Assembly (NCBI GenBank): GCA_037074765.1
Contig: JBAMDO010000567.1
Span: forward strand, 124,001-188,000
DNA from: Mansonella perstans
Taxonomy: Eukaryota > Nematoda > Chromadorea > Rhabditida > Onchocercidae
Direction of reading: 5' to 3'
Length of the DNA: 64,000 nt
The notes below the pieces were generated by a model. The model saw nothing but the letters and a program-made list of their open reading frames with translations, did no database searches and was not told where the DNA came from. A program made the translations under genes and the position numbers. Positions within the stretch are counted from its first letter, which is position 1; every line of letters starts with the position of its first letter. Shown here piece by piece: positions 46,201 to 59,299 of this stretch.

Positions 46201-49200
46201 CTAGTCTTACCAAAATGTCTCGATTTGTAAGACTATGCATTTAATTCTTTTTTTAATCAGAAATCACTAAAACAAAATATGATTAAAATCGATCACAATC
46301 GACTAACACAAAATTGTTATTTTTAAAAATCTCGTAACAAATGATTTTGCTCGTCGCAAGCATCAATACCTGTAAATTAATGAATTTCACGACTGCACAT
46401 GGTGATAACCATTGGAAATACTAGCAGTGAAATATTTGGACGATGATGCGATAAATTTGAATTTTTTTTTTTCAAAATTCTTTGCTGATAATTCGAAATA
46501 TTTAAACCAATTTCTTTAAAATAGTAAAAAGCGTTTCATTTATTACAGGAATTTTTTCCTTTTTAGAATTTATCCATCACTATCGACAATCACAGAACCG
46601 CATCGTTTAAAACAATCATTGGAATGTATTGTTGAAATTTGTGTACCACTGATCCGTGACAATGGTACCTATCGTTATCAAACATACAATGTTTGCAAAC
46701 AAAATTGGATTAACTCTACTAATAAGATAGCAGAGGTATCTTCTGATATAATTTGCGTCACTGTAGTTCGATAAAATAGTTTTCATGTTTCTGAAACAAT
46801 TCAGGCTATTAAATGAGTTTGTTTCTTCAATATAATTAATATCATTGTAAATTTACATGAACAAGAATATTTCTTCTTGAATAACTATGTTACTGTTATA
46901 TAAATAAGATTTGCTTCATTACTACCTTAGCAATTATTTTTATTTTCATATTTGTTCCCAATAAGTTTACCATGAGGAGTAAGCAATAAATTTCATTTCA
47001 TTAAAATGTGAAGATAGAACACAATTCATTTCATTTTGGATTTCTTCATACAAATCTGCTGTTTATCATTGCCAGAAAAATTCAGGATGGAGAATATAAG
47101 TCGGCACGGTCGCCTATCAATAATGAATCGGCGATCTATTCTGATAAGTGTCGCGTACCGCTGCGTGAACACGCCATTTTCCTGCTTGAAGCATTAATTG
47201 AAGCTATCGACATTAATGATTTCCAGAAACTTTCACTTTCTTTACAGGCAAATCTTGTAGTTTTAATTATTAATATTAAGTTAATATCAACTAATATCAA
47301 CAGTAATATCAACACGAAAAAAATGAAGAATATCTTCAATAATTGATGATGCGAAGATCGGCATTAGAAAAGACTTTGTTTGCTTTGAACTAAAAATTAT
47401 ATCTCAAAAAAAGAACTCTGATGCTATAATTCGGACTCGTAATGTTTAGATTAAAAGTTTAGTTTATTTTTGATTGAGGAAAGTCATAGAATATGAGCTT
47501 ACTTTGTGTTTTGAACTTTATTGATAATTTTAGCAGAAAAATCTGCAAATTCCTACTTTGATTTATACAGAAAATACCGCCGTTGAAACAAGTAATGTTA
47601 AGCGTTTTAGATCGTTTAGAAAGAGTACTATGAGCAAGATGAGTAAATCACTAATCATTGAACGCGATCGGTTCAATAAGTTGACTTAATTGATAAAGTG
47701 CTTGTACAACTCTAGGGTTTGCACTAAGATTTGCTGAAGACAAAAAATATGCAATTTATTTGTTCCAGAAGAGATGCTGATTTAATTAATAACTAATTTA
47801 CTAGTAGAAATAGCGAATCACCAACTATCAGGGTGTATGTGTTCGTATTTTTACCTAACTTTTTTCTCCGACTAACACTCTTCTAGTTTTTTAAAAAAAC
47901 ACACAGGAATGTCTAAAAATTTAGACGCTAGAAACTATTTTCCAATTAATCCCAATTGTGAATTGCTCCGCAGCTGTCGAGATGGAAAAGTATTCGGATT
48001 TAAGTGATGAGGAGAAACGACTCTGTAAATTAACAGCACGGTTCCCGAATATTGTGCAGAATTTTGTAAATAAGTAAGTTATCTGCTACTTTGTATTCTT
48101 CATTAAACAATAAGCATCACTGCATAAATATAAGCTAAATTAGTTCACTTCATAAGCTAACTACTGCAGTACTGCCTTCTAAGTTAAAACTGGTTTCTGG
48201 TGCTAAAAAGTTATGGTGTACAAGACAATTTTGCAATTTAGATAGCTAAGGCTCCACACTTCTGGCATTTGCATTGATACACATTGAAAGCCCATTTTAA
48301 GAATAGCTTAGAATAGCTAACATTTTTATTATTAGCATGAACAAGTAATATTGTAAAGTTGGATATTATTTACCTGACATTCTCGACTGTCCTACTTTAA
48401 GTAGTCACATTACTCAAAATCATAATTCATTTTAGAGTATTTAAAGTGATAACACAACTGTCAAGCTCGGCTCCAAGTGATGGCCTATCATATTTGGATT
48501 CGATATGTGATAATGCTGAGGTGATAATGGTTGGGAATGAAGAAATAGTGATAAGTACAAGCATTCAAAGCGCTTTCCATGCGTTATTCTCTAATTGTTC
48601 ATCCAGTTTTATTGAGGTATGCTATAGCCACTAGTCCTAATTATTTGATATTTTAATTATGAAAAACATTGCAGAACTAAATTACTTCTATATTTAATGC
48701 AATACAACTAAACATGCAACTGTCCATTTTAATCTATTTTCTGATTTAGCTATAGACCGCAAGGTGAATTGTAAATGTTTTATCTAATGTCAACTTATGA
48801 AGTGATTGGTAGATTTGTGTTTGAACTTTTCTCAGTTGTTGTTCTTAAGAATGCTATCCATGCCTGTCCCACGATTACTTACCGTGTATTTTTTTTTCCA
48901 TCTGCACTTGAACTAGCAATGTCATTTACATTGATATGTGTAAAAAGAATTATTATGAGTTTTAATAAATTATGAGAGAATATACGTCTTCTAAATTATT
49001 TCAACTAATAATTTCCTGCAACTCTAACCCAAACTTGAGATTTGTCTTCTAGCTAATCGGTGATCAGACTTACAAATTCGTTTCTACATCTGAATTCGAA
49101 AATGTGATTGCTGCTGACGCTGCATACTCACTTGTACAGGAATCCACTTACGTGAGTACACATTACAGTTCATAAATATTTCTTTCTGAAAAGTAAAGAT

Positions 49201-52200
49201 AAGCATAACGGAAGAATTTGTTCAATAACCAAAATATTAGAAAATTTTAAATATAGTTGATTTTTAGATTTTTTTCCTTTCCTTCCAATCGGTTGAAGTT
49301 TTAAACAGTACTGATTGCTCATAAAATAGCCAATTTCACTTTAATTCAGGCCAATCCAAATCGTTATTTTCCCATGTATATTGAATTCTTATTAGAGAAG
49401 CAAAAACAGTATATAACAGGTAAATGGAATAACTGTTCCCGTATGCTGATTAAAAATTCGATAAATATTTTAGCAAAAGTTTTACAAATTTAGGATATTC
49501 TATGGATGTTCAATTTGCAAATATTTAAATGCGGGATATTCATTATTATGAAAGAAATATAAAGTATGAATAACATTTTAAAGACAAACGAATTTTTGTA
49601 TTTCATTTGTTTATAATTTAGAAGAAAAGAAAGTAATGAAAGAACTTGATGCAACAACGATGTGGTTTACATATTTGTCGGAGATGATCTTCTCTGTGCC
49701 TAGTGATTTGCTGTTAAAATATCAAGAGAAATGTATTGAAATGCATAAATGTACTATGTCTATGATTTGTTATAATGCCTATCAGGTACTTGTTTCCTTT
49801 TACTCAATTTTGAAAAAGACCTACGTCTATGATTATTTTCTTTACTGGTTGCTACAAAATTTTTTAAATTTGATGCAAAAATTTTTTACTGGTTCTCTGA
49901 GTTTTTTGTAGGGAGCATGTTGGTCACTTAAAAATCTTTTAACACAATTGGTGGAAGTGTATCCTATATCGGAGGAAGATCGTCAACATGATTTGGACTT
50001 GCCATTGCATTTGTCGCTGCCTATTAAAGTAAATTTTTAACTCACTTTAAAAAGATTCCAAATATCGACCTTTTTTGTACTGATTTGATTCAGCACGCGG
50101 AAAATAATAGCAATAATGAAAAAAAACTTACGAAAAAACAGTTCGCATTAGCTTTTTCGTTAAAAATTTTCTTGCATGGACAATGGATGGATGTTTTTAG
50201 TTAAAAGTTATATTTTTGTTACAGAAATGGGGTATCAAATGTACTAAGGATGATGTGAAAATAAAATGGCACATCCCTACGGATGCTGAAGTGGACTTTG
50301 CGGAGAAATTATTGAATGAGTTTGCTTACTCTGAAGTTCAATTACTTGAAAAGCCGAAAAATATGGATAAGTTTGTTTCCTCTCTTTGATTTCAATTAAC
50401 ATTGTTTAATGTTTTATTGACTCTTTCCATTGACAAAACTCGAGTTTCTTATGAAACTGGCAATTTATTGTTCATGCAATTCTGCTTATGAAAAAAAATT
50501 GAAATTTGAAAATTGGGGATGACTTAAAATTACAAGCATGACAGATTTGAAATAAAGCGTTCGTTGTTCATTGTTGATAACTTACTTTCCTGTGTTGGCA
50601 ATCGTCTTCCAATTTTCAACACTAAAGAAATCACTCTGAGCGAAACATTTGTTGATATGGATCCTGTACCTATAACATCTGTGTCACCACACATTAAAGG
50701 TTCGATTTTTTCTATTTTTAAAGCATGCTATTGCTTAGCTAAGAACGAGAAATATAACTAGTGTATGGTGATTCTAGTTTTTTAAAAATTTAAAAGATTA
50801 AAATAAATTCGATGACAATTATGGAAGAAGAGAAGGAAAAGTGAGATGAAAAAGGATTGTTTCTTTTCGCAGTTCCGAATTTTTGCTCGGAATAGAAAGA
50901 GTTTGCTTTTCATGCATTAAATTCAAAGGTTAATCAATACAGCATCAAGCAGCGATGCAATTAGCAGATGGCAATTAAAGTTTTTTGACAATTTTCAGTT
51001 TTTTCTTTCAATGGTGAAAATATCCGAGAAAGAGTGCGTGTTACAGTACACAATTTAATGGAATTTTTATTGAAGGAAAAAGACGATCAGTCCAAGAATC
51101 TTCTGCTCATTTCTCCGGTCCTGCAAACGTTATGTACTGAGAAGGTAAGTGTCCTGTTACACAGTTCTTTGATTTTTTATCATTCATGCATCAAACTGCC
51201 ACTTTTTCTCTCAAAAATGCAATATTTTCTGAAATCCAACCAATAAAAAACATTTTTAGTCAGTGCCGAGTTTCCGAGCGCGCAGGAGGAATGAAAGAAT
51301 AAGTTATAGTGATCCGATACAGGGACGTCGTGTTGAATTGTATGATATTTTCGAACGGCGGGTTTTTGGATATCAAAAGGTTTGCTTTTCATTAATTTAA
51401 TGAATTGTTTAAAGTCATATGCGAAAATTATCATTCAAAGTTAGTGAGATAAAGTAATGTTGGTGTGGAGCAAAACTTATTTTTCTATTTTTACAGTGAA
51501 GATATTTGATCATATCTGCAGTCATATAGTAAAATTCTACCAATAATATAAGAAAAAAAAAGTAACTTGTTAAACAGTAACTTATTTCATTCCATCAATC
51601 ACAAAAATTTGTTTATTGCTGAAAGTATATTTAGGATCTGCATATTACAAATTCTAAATTCACTGAATCACATCTCCAAATAATGAAGGATCTCATAAAA
51701 CTTGGAACAAACTTTTTCACTGATGTAAGATTTGCTGTTATATTTAAACTCAAAGGAAAATACTTCTGTTAAAATTATTTCACAGCAAATTTTGTTGTTG
51801 AAGGTGCGTATCGCTGCTCAAGAGACATTGATCAAATTAGTAAAAAAATTTCCGAATTCGAAATCTTTGTTAGTAGATGATGTGCTGGAACATTTAGATC
51901 CAAAGCGCAATGTCAGCCACGAAGAAATGAAGGTAACCAAAAGAATTGATTTTTAGATTAATTTGAAAATATTTGCACTAGAATCTACCTCAAATGAATT
52001 CGTTGTTTTCCTTTTTTGATTTTAATTCCTGCATTGTGGCAAGATTTCAATAGATTTTCTAGGGAGCGCTGTATATTTTGAATAAATGTGGATTTTTGAT
52101 TTCAAATACAATTTCTTCTCGATGCAAATGTTGGCTAGCAGTTGCAAAGCTTAAAGATTCCGAGAAACCGTCTGCAATCGCATTAGTACAAAAATCTGTT

Positions 52201-55200
52201 GATTCTGTTTCTGTAAAACAATGGTCATTTGAAAGAAACATCGTAAATTTTTAAAAAAATTCATTGCATTTAAAAACAATGAGGGATATTTTGTTAATTC
52301 AGTTCGTTCTGCTTCGTAATGTATTTGAATTTTCTAAGATCTATTGGTAAGAGTTATATCAACAAATTTTCAGTTCCGTCAGTAATAGCAAAATCCAGCA
52401 GTAACGATAGAATTTAAGGATCTGTTTTTTTTTTCTAATCGTAATAAAAAGCATTGTAGATTGATCTGATATCTGTTACTTTCAATTATATGAGGTTCTT
52501 TAAATGAACTGCTTAGTGTGTAGTATCTTAAGTTTAACGATTTTCAATTCCACCGATAAAATTCTATGGTCTTTATCTATCTTATTATTCAACAGAAATA
52601 ACAAAAGATGAAAGAAGCCATATGGTTTGTTCTAAAGGCAACAAGCCTAAGTGGTCCTGTGCGAAAACATTCGTTAAAACGTTAATTAGCACATTTGTTT
52701 ATAGAATTCAACAAACATTCGCGTTGCTGCCCAGAGATTGTTTGCTGATAATAACAGATTTTATGCGAAATATCGAAATATGTCTCATTCAGAAGTAATT
52801 CTTATGTCAGAGAAGAAATTTAAAGGAAAACATGAAAAGAATCAAGAGTAAGTCTTTTTGTTCATGAACTCTTTGAAAAAATAATGCTTTTATAGTCTCA
52901 TTTTCAGCATTAATTAGGAAATATCGGCTGCGATTACTATGATTTGTCATTTGATAAAAAGTTAATTAATGGTATCTGTCAGGAATTAATGTCTATTATT
53001 GTAGGCGAATAGCAAATTTTCGCAGGGAACTCGTTGAAATTTGTAAAAATAAGGAGAAGCTGTATCACTGGCGGCAAGTTGATTCAGCGCGAACATTCCT
53101 CTTCACCTTTCATCGAATTCTTTTCACGGTTGAAGTGGCGGAAGTTGGTTTTTGCAGTTGATGCATTGAATCGTTATTAATTTAACTTTTACAAATTTTT
53201 GATTTTTTTTATTTCTTGTTCAAACAATGTTGAGATGCAAATATTTTTAGGTTTTCCTACAAATGTTGACTGATGTTCATGCAAAGTGGCGACGTATTGC
53301 CGCTGAATGTATTGCCAGTTATTTAGAATGGAATAAGCCACTAACAAAAAGAATATCATGGGACCCACCTGATAAGGCCATTTTAGCATCTATGAAATTT
53401 ACAAGCATTCTATTTTGTTGTTGAGTTTGCAATGACAACCCTTTTTGATTTTCAGAACTGTGATTCTTCAGGTATCTGATCCGAAATTCAAGTATGCTTG
53501 CGGTTTAAGACCTGATAATTTATGCATTGTTTACGATCGTGATCGGTTACCGAAAGATGAGCAAACTTGGAACGAAACAATATTTATATCGAAACCACAC
53601 TGGGGCGCTTATCAATGGCCACGGTAAACTGATATCAACCTTTTTTGAAATTATTGCGTGTTGGGAGTAGTAGAAGTTATTCAGACTCTTTGTTTACTAA
53701 TCATTTAAATTCACTTCCATTACCTAAATTGCTAGAATTTGGGTAAAAAGAGAAAATTCAAGCATCCGATAAAAGCCTGAAAATGTTACAAAAGAAGGCT
53801 GCAGTGTTCTAGAGAAAGCGAGATTAAAATTACTGTATTGATGGAATTTAAACCGCATAGCGCACTGCTTCAGGAAATTGATGGTGCCAGCTGCAGCAAA
53901 CGCGCAAACAGAGTTACATCGCTCTGTATCAGAATTCAATGATGTTGAGAAATTAATATTTGAATATATGAAAAACGAACAGTTTCTTATTCTTTGGCAT
54001 ACCATTTTATTAAAGGAAAAGGAAGACAGTGATGTATTTTACGCTAGCGAATACCGTTTCGTAAAAGTAGTATCATACCGTTTTCTGTTCATTTTAATCT
54101 TAATCTTCTTGAATTTTGCATTCTTTCTCTATAGATAGAACACGCAAAACATTTATAATAGAATCCACAGGGAGTTCCTGAATCTCTTTCTAGTATTTGT
54201 TCCGAAACTTTGGTATATCATTGGCACCGCAATTTAAGACGCTACTAGAATCATTATGCAGTTCAGAGGTGAGAGAACTTCATTTTTGCGCTCTCTTTTG
54301 CAAGATACTGTTTCCAGTAGAAATTGTCAGCTAAATGCATCAAGATTTTTATGATCCAATAAAATAATTTTAATATCAATAAAATAAGTTCATAAATGTT
54401 AACTCCATTTAAAGAATGAGCGTCCTGCTATTCGACGCGCACAAACGAGACTTGCTGCAGTATATTGCGCTGGTATAATCCGTGGTTCAAGGCATTGGCT
54501 TTTTAATAATCTTCAAGAGATATGGGTCTGGCTGAAAACTGTTATTGTGTATCAGATTGAAGGTATCTTGAGAATTAAAATAATTTTCATTCTGAATTTT
54601 AGGAATTTTTCAAAAGTATATGGACGATTGCAGGTCTGATGTCAGAAACAGTATATTATTGGGATGTAGCATTGAAATTTTGCTTGGATGTTACCGATTT
54701 GAGGAGATTCCATTGGCTTGTAGAAACAATATTTGAAATCGCTCTAAGACCCGCTCCAACAACATGGCATCGATGTGTGTAAGTGAATTTTTCATCCCCT
54801 GGAGTAAAGCGATGAAAAAAATGATAGGGCAAAGAGATCTTGAGAAGAATCAAATATTTGGATCAAGATTCAAATAAAAAATGATTTTTCTACTCTGATT
54901 GTTGGTTTCAGGCGATTGGGTCTTATACAGTACATTTCTTCTTGCTCAGCTTGGAAAACAACAGAATTGTTAAATCAGGTCATACACATTGCGAATGGTA
55001 TGATTTCGGAAGCATGGCTAGCGCCCGAAAGAGATCAAATCGCAAAGTTAGAAATTCTTTAATCAATTCCAGTCAAGTGAAAAATTTTTGAAATTCATCA
55101 TCAAGTTTCATTTCATACTTCACTATATTGTGATTGCTTCATGATCATTAAAAATATAAGAAACCTTAATCACTTTGGCGACAATAAAATTATCGAGTTT

Positions 55201-57641
55201 TTCAAAAATTAGTTTTAGCGTACTTTCATTTCCTGCCGTTTATGGTTTTGCAATGGCTGACGAGAGCAATATACCAGTAAAATACAAAATTCCAAAGTTG
55301 GGAGAAATAATAGATACATTTGACATTCATGTAATGATTTTTTCGCCATGCAATTTACCGGCAACTTTTTTGTCCCATTTTTTTGAAATAAATTTACAGA
55401 TTGGTCTAGATTTTCACAAATCAATTAATTGTGCTTAAGTTTTATGGAAATAATTTTTTTTCAGATTAAAGAAATGATGAAGTTAAGGAAAATAGCAATT
55501 CAGAAAAAAAATATATCTTCTATAGAGCAATCAAAGCAAATAAAAATATCATTGTTATCGCCATCTTCTAAAAATTCTCGATATATTAGAGAGAAAGTTA
55601 ATAGTCCGATTGCTATCAGTTCGGATGCTGTTATCATGAGGGTGAATTCCTATAACTTTTTAAAAAAATGATTTAAAAAATTGGCAAGTACATGCAAAGT
55701 TCTTATACTTTCAATAGAAAGAAGAGGAAAGTAAATGATGAGATTTTAAATTCTTTCAGCGTCAATTATATATTAAAAATCTACTAAGGTTTTTGAATGC
55801 ATACTTCCAGTCCTGTTTCATAGCTTTATCATCGCCTATCATATCTATTTTTCCGCTTATAGCTCATTTAGCTGATGAAGAAACAGCCGAGTGAGTTTGC
55901 TTAATTTCATTTCTTTGAAATCTCCATTCTAACTTTGTTATTTTTGAAGACTCTTTAGCTCTTTTGATCGGCAAATAAACTTTGTTGCTTTTTCAATGAT
56001 CTTTTCAATGATCACAAACTTTCGTTTTAGCATCGATGAGACGGAAGTAATAAGGGATGCTGATTTGGCCGTTGATGCAAGTGATGTCTTGTTCCAGTTA
56101 TGGTCTGGTATTTATCTATGCGACGAACATGCTGATGAAATGTTAAATACTGTTGAACAGGCAACAGAACAGATTAAATTTAATCATTTTAAAAATTTCT
56201 CATATTTGGCCCTGTGAAACAGATCTTTCAGTTTAGCTTCCTAAAAATTCCAAGATTTTTTAGAGGACAGAAGAATGAATTTGCAGGAAATTCGCTCTTT
56301 TCCATGATCGTCTTTGTAAAGTTTTTCTTTTTTTTTTTTTTTTTTTTTTTTTAAATAGCAATTATAGACGATGAATGAGAGTATAAGCTGGAAGGCATGG
56401 GTATCTGTAATGAAATTTCTTCATGTATTCATATTTTCAAATATACTTGTTTGTCAAAAACAAAAAAGATCTGAAATAGTGCGGTAAGTTTTTCTGAGAG
56501 CATTTCACTACCTGAATTAAATACCTATATGAAACTTTTATTGACATGCATAATTCAGTGATGGCTTAGAAAGGAAGAGACATTGCAAAGGCTTTCATAT
56601 TTCTTTCATAACTGAAAGCAATAAATAAGATAAAATGAAGAATGCTTACTAACCGTTCACTTAATTGAGAAATTGAGAACAAAGAAAAAAACGAAGAAAA
56701 AAAAAATCATAATTTAAACCAAATTCGTGACTGTTTCTTGTAAGCTTATATTTACTTAGCTTAGCTTGTTTTCACATATTGGGCTCCGATTTAATTTCAT
56801 GTTTGAAAACTGCGGACAAGAAATTTAATAAAATATTCGATATCGTTTCCGCTGGATTATTCAGTCTTTTTTTTCCAATTGCAAAAGGAAGTTATTCCAA
56901 TATAATTTTTTATAATATTTGAAAAGATTAATAAATGAAATTATAGAAGAATGGTTCACAACGCGATCATCCATACACAAGTCGAGGTACGGCGCGAGGC
57001 GGCTGATTGTCTAACAGCATTAATACACTGCGGTTTTCAATCGCTCACTAGTTCTTATATTGTAGGTTCTCCGAGAAGTCTTTATTGTCCAGAAGGTTGA
57101 ATTAAGCGATAAAGACGATTGCAAGCTTCAAAGCAATAATTTTAAAGTAATTTATCAGAAGGAATTGTTCGAGAACACCAATCATAAGAAACTGAGGAAA
57201 AGGCATGGCGCTGTATTGGGCCTATCCGCAATAATTCGAGCTTTTCCATTCACTATTCCACCATTAGTATTCGATATGATACCAAAATACTGCCAACTTG
57301 GCATCAGCTCTGATTCTTTAACACGTGTAAGCAAATATTATTACTCCATTTCAAATGTATGTTGTCCGTATATCAAAAACTAAAACAGGATATCATTCCT
57401 TTGATCGAAATCATAGTTATCTCTATTAGTATGAATTCCAGACAATGTAATGAGCAAATTTGAGCTTTTGTAGAATTAAGCAGTTTAAAATTGAAAGAAT
57501 TTACAGAATACAGTAACAGAAACTCTACGTTCGTTTTTGCGCACTCATCATGATAAGTTGATTGAAACGGGCGAAAATGGTGTGATACAGAAATTGTTGG
57601 TTTTCATGCAAAATGTTATTTCACCCAATTACTATGTATGA
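43232..57641 (+). CDS. PSME4: Proteasome activator PSME4 / PA200 (Blm10 family)
   Basis: About 40 exons, roughly 1,940 residues (human 1,843): 43232-43288, 43876-44096, 44189-44329, 44591-44768, 44846-45048, 45425-45613, 45766-45931, 46057-46226, 46567-46735, 47086-47247, 47925-48073, 48436-48616, 49053-49151, 49350-49419, 49622-49785, 49912-50028, 50225-50370, 50545-50699, 50999-51144, 51260-51379, 51635-51724, 51804-51932, 52063-52242, 52705-52847, 53005-53143, 53251-53376?, 53472?-53623, 53874-54066, 54194-54268, 54415-54562, 54634-54778, 54912-55046, 55213-55330, 55465-55641, 55760-55890, 56031-56160, 56368-56483, 56947-57061, 57093-57326, 57507-57641. HEAT-type repeats throughout; LTLPWRPIYDLYIEV, GYIDWSSK, KPHWGAYQWPR and FLRTHHDKLIE match the family. 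The C-terminus NYYV fits the HbYX motif that docks on the 20S proteasome and opens its gate. Family roles: nuclear proteasome activation, histone turnover, DNA repair. Introns after 47247 and 56160 use GC donors. The 53377-53471 junction is uncertain. Confidence 0.94.
44540..44640. repeat. Partial duplication of a PSME4 exon start with its acceptor
   Basis: TTTAG followed by TGATGCGATAGTCAAAATCA (ending its AG at 44541) is repeated 49 bp later as TTTAG followed by TGATGAGATAATCAAACGCA (AG ends at 44590). The second copy is the true start of the exon at 44591; the first copy meets an in-frame TAG at the junction. So one acceptor-plus-exon-start was duplicated and the upstream copy is a decoy or an alternative poison splice site. 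Confidence 0.75.
56328..56352. repeat. Poly-T run (25 nt)
   Basis: T homopolymer inside the PSME4 intron 56161-56367, just before its acceptor (ATTATAG), where it would act as a very strong pyrimidine tract. This is the same intron that begins with a GC donor. Confidence 0.85.
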
Positions 57642-57779
57642 TTGTTTCACTTTCTGTTTTTCCACCTGAACAGTTAATAAATTTTGCTTCTCAAATACTC
57701 CGTGTACTCCAATAAATTTCTGGATATTTTTAACTTTGCTACGACAAATGTTACACTTGCGTTAGATTTATGGACATGA

Positions 57780-59299
57780 ATGGATTTTATATGCTTGGGA
57801 AACTTGATAGTTACAAAATCACGAATAAATGAAAAATGGACAGTTAAGGAGAATATTGTCATAGCACTATGGAAATGTGATTCCCCGTGAAAAGCTTTGA
57901 TAACTTTCTTTTTGATGCTTCGTAATTTGAATATCATGATGGTCTAAACATTGGATATGAACAGATGGAATTCTTTTGCAATTTCACAATCGAAAACGAT
58001 GAAGTACGGTTGCCATTCTGACTATCTTGTAAATTTTGTGAGGTGTTGTAGTTTTAGAGATGAGAATTTACTTCACCTATGGAATTAATTTAACTCATTG
58101 GATTTTATAGGAAAAAATTTTTGTAACAATTTAATTTTGTGTTTACAATGATTTTATAATGTTTTACAAAACTAGGAATTTTCAGGAATACCGATGACGC
58201 GAGTACTGAATGTAAGCTTCATTTATTACTGATTAATGTTGTTATGAATGATATCCCTCAAGGGATTCTGCAAACTAAGTAATTTGTTTTTCAGCTGACA
58301 TCATTGAAGAATATGAGAAGATCAAAAAGGCAGAGGTAAATTTCTCCAACCTTTAAAATCAAAGTAATTATCATTTTTGAAAAGATCCTTATTTGAATTC
58401 AGAAGTGAAAAGCAAAAACGGAACAGGTCTCAGTAATTTTAATTTTAATTCAATTTTAGGAAAGTTGAATATTCTAGTTAAAAAGTTAGAATTCGAGAAC
58501 GAATAAAATTAATATTTTAATCAGTTCCATTTTAGCAAGATGGAATATCTTTACAACAGGATATGAATTCCAAAAAAATTCTTTCGGCTGATCGAGTCGA
58601 AGATTTGCTCTGTTTCCCCCTTGATTCTCAAAAAGGTTTGCGAAAAACGGATCGCATTTACATAACCGATGACAATAGACGATTGCTACTAATTAGAGAA
58701 TATGGAAGAAGCTCGAAATCAGTGAAGTTCGTTTTAAATATTTTAATTAGCTTCAGTCTAGTTTAGTCTGTAACATCCTTATACTACTAGTAAATCAAAA
58801 ATGAAAAGAACAGTATCTAAGAGATTTTAAACTTAATAATCCTTTATCGCCAAATTTTCATGCATTATTTTAGCACTTCGCCAAGAACTGTTTCTTCATC
58901 TCAAAAAAACATCAATCAGATATTAAAATCCGAAGAAACAATTTCGACAAGAAAATCACCCTTACCAGTTAAGAGATCTCAAGTACGATCTTCTTAAATT
59001 GGGACTCAATTATAGCTCATTCATTAGGGCACAATGCAAGTTGTATAGGCTGACTATAAAAACAGACATAAAATAGCGGTTGCAATCGCTTGTCTAAATT
59101 GATCATTATCGATTCCCATATCAACAGTCTTTTTTTTCAGGATTCAAGCCAAGATAATGGTTGTGTCGTGAATTTTAAAGTGTTCGTTGATGATGATACC
59201 CAAAATCGCATCCATCAGATTCACGTCCAAGCAAATTGCCCCGAATTTGCTCCCAGTCATTTGTACATTAACCGGAAGAAATTCATAAATAAATCATAG
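57780..59299 (+). CDS. Unrecognised protein behind PSME4
   Basis: Six exons join in phase: 57780-57886, 58186-58211, 58295-58335, 58536-58726, 58874-58982, 59141-59299, giving 210 residues. The downstream exons (from 58186) are the better supported: acidic start NTDDAST, then EDLLCFPLDSQKGLRKTDRI and YITDDNRRLLLIREYGRS, a Ser/Lys-rich linker, and NFKVFVDDDTQNRIHQIHV near the end. No family was recognised. The first exon is the weakest part: upstream ATGs occur and the donor follows CCCC. The gene lies 138 bp after the PSME4 stop on the same strand, so co-transcription is possible. An alternative last exon at 59521-59624 (VTQEELKVAAQKKL) is also open behind a good acceptor, with AATAAA near 59637. 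Confidence 0.5.

Noticed and set aside
55215..55424. Minus-strand frames opposite PSME4 exons (for example 55215-55424, 51180-51434, 53724-54005)
   Set aside because: They mirror coding exons of PSME4 on the other strand and have no motifs of their own.
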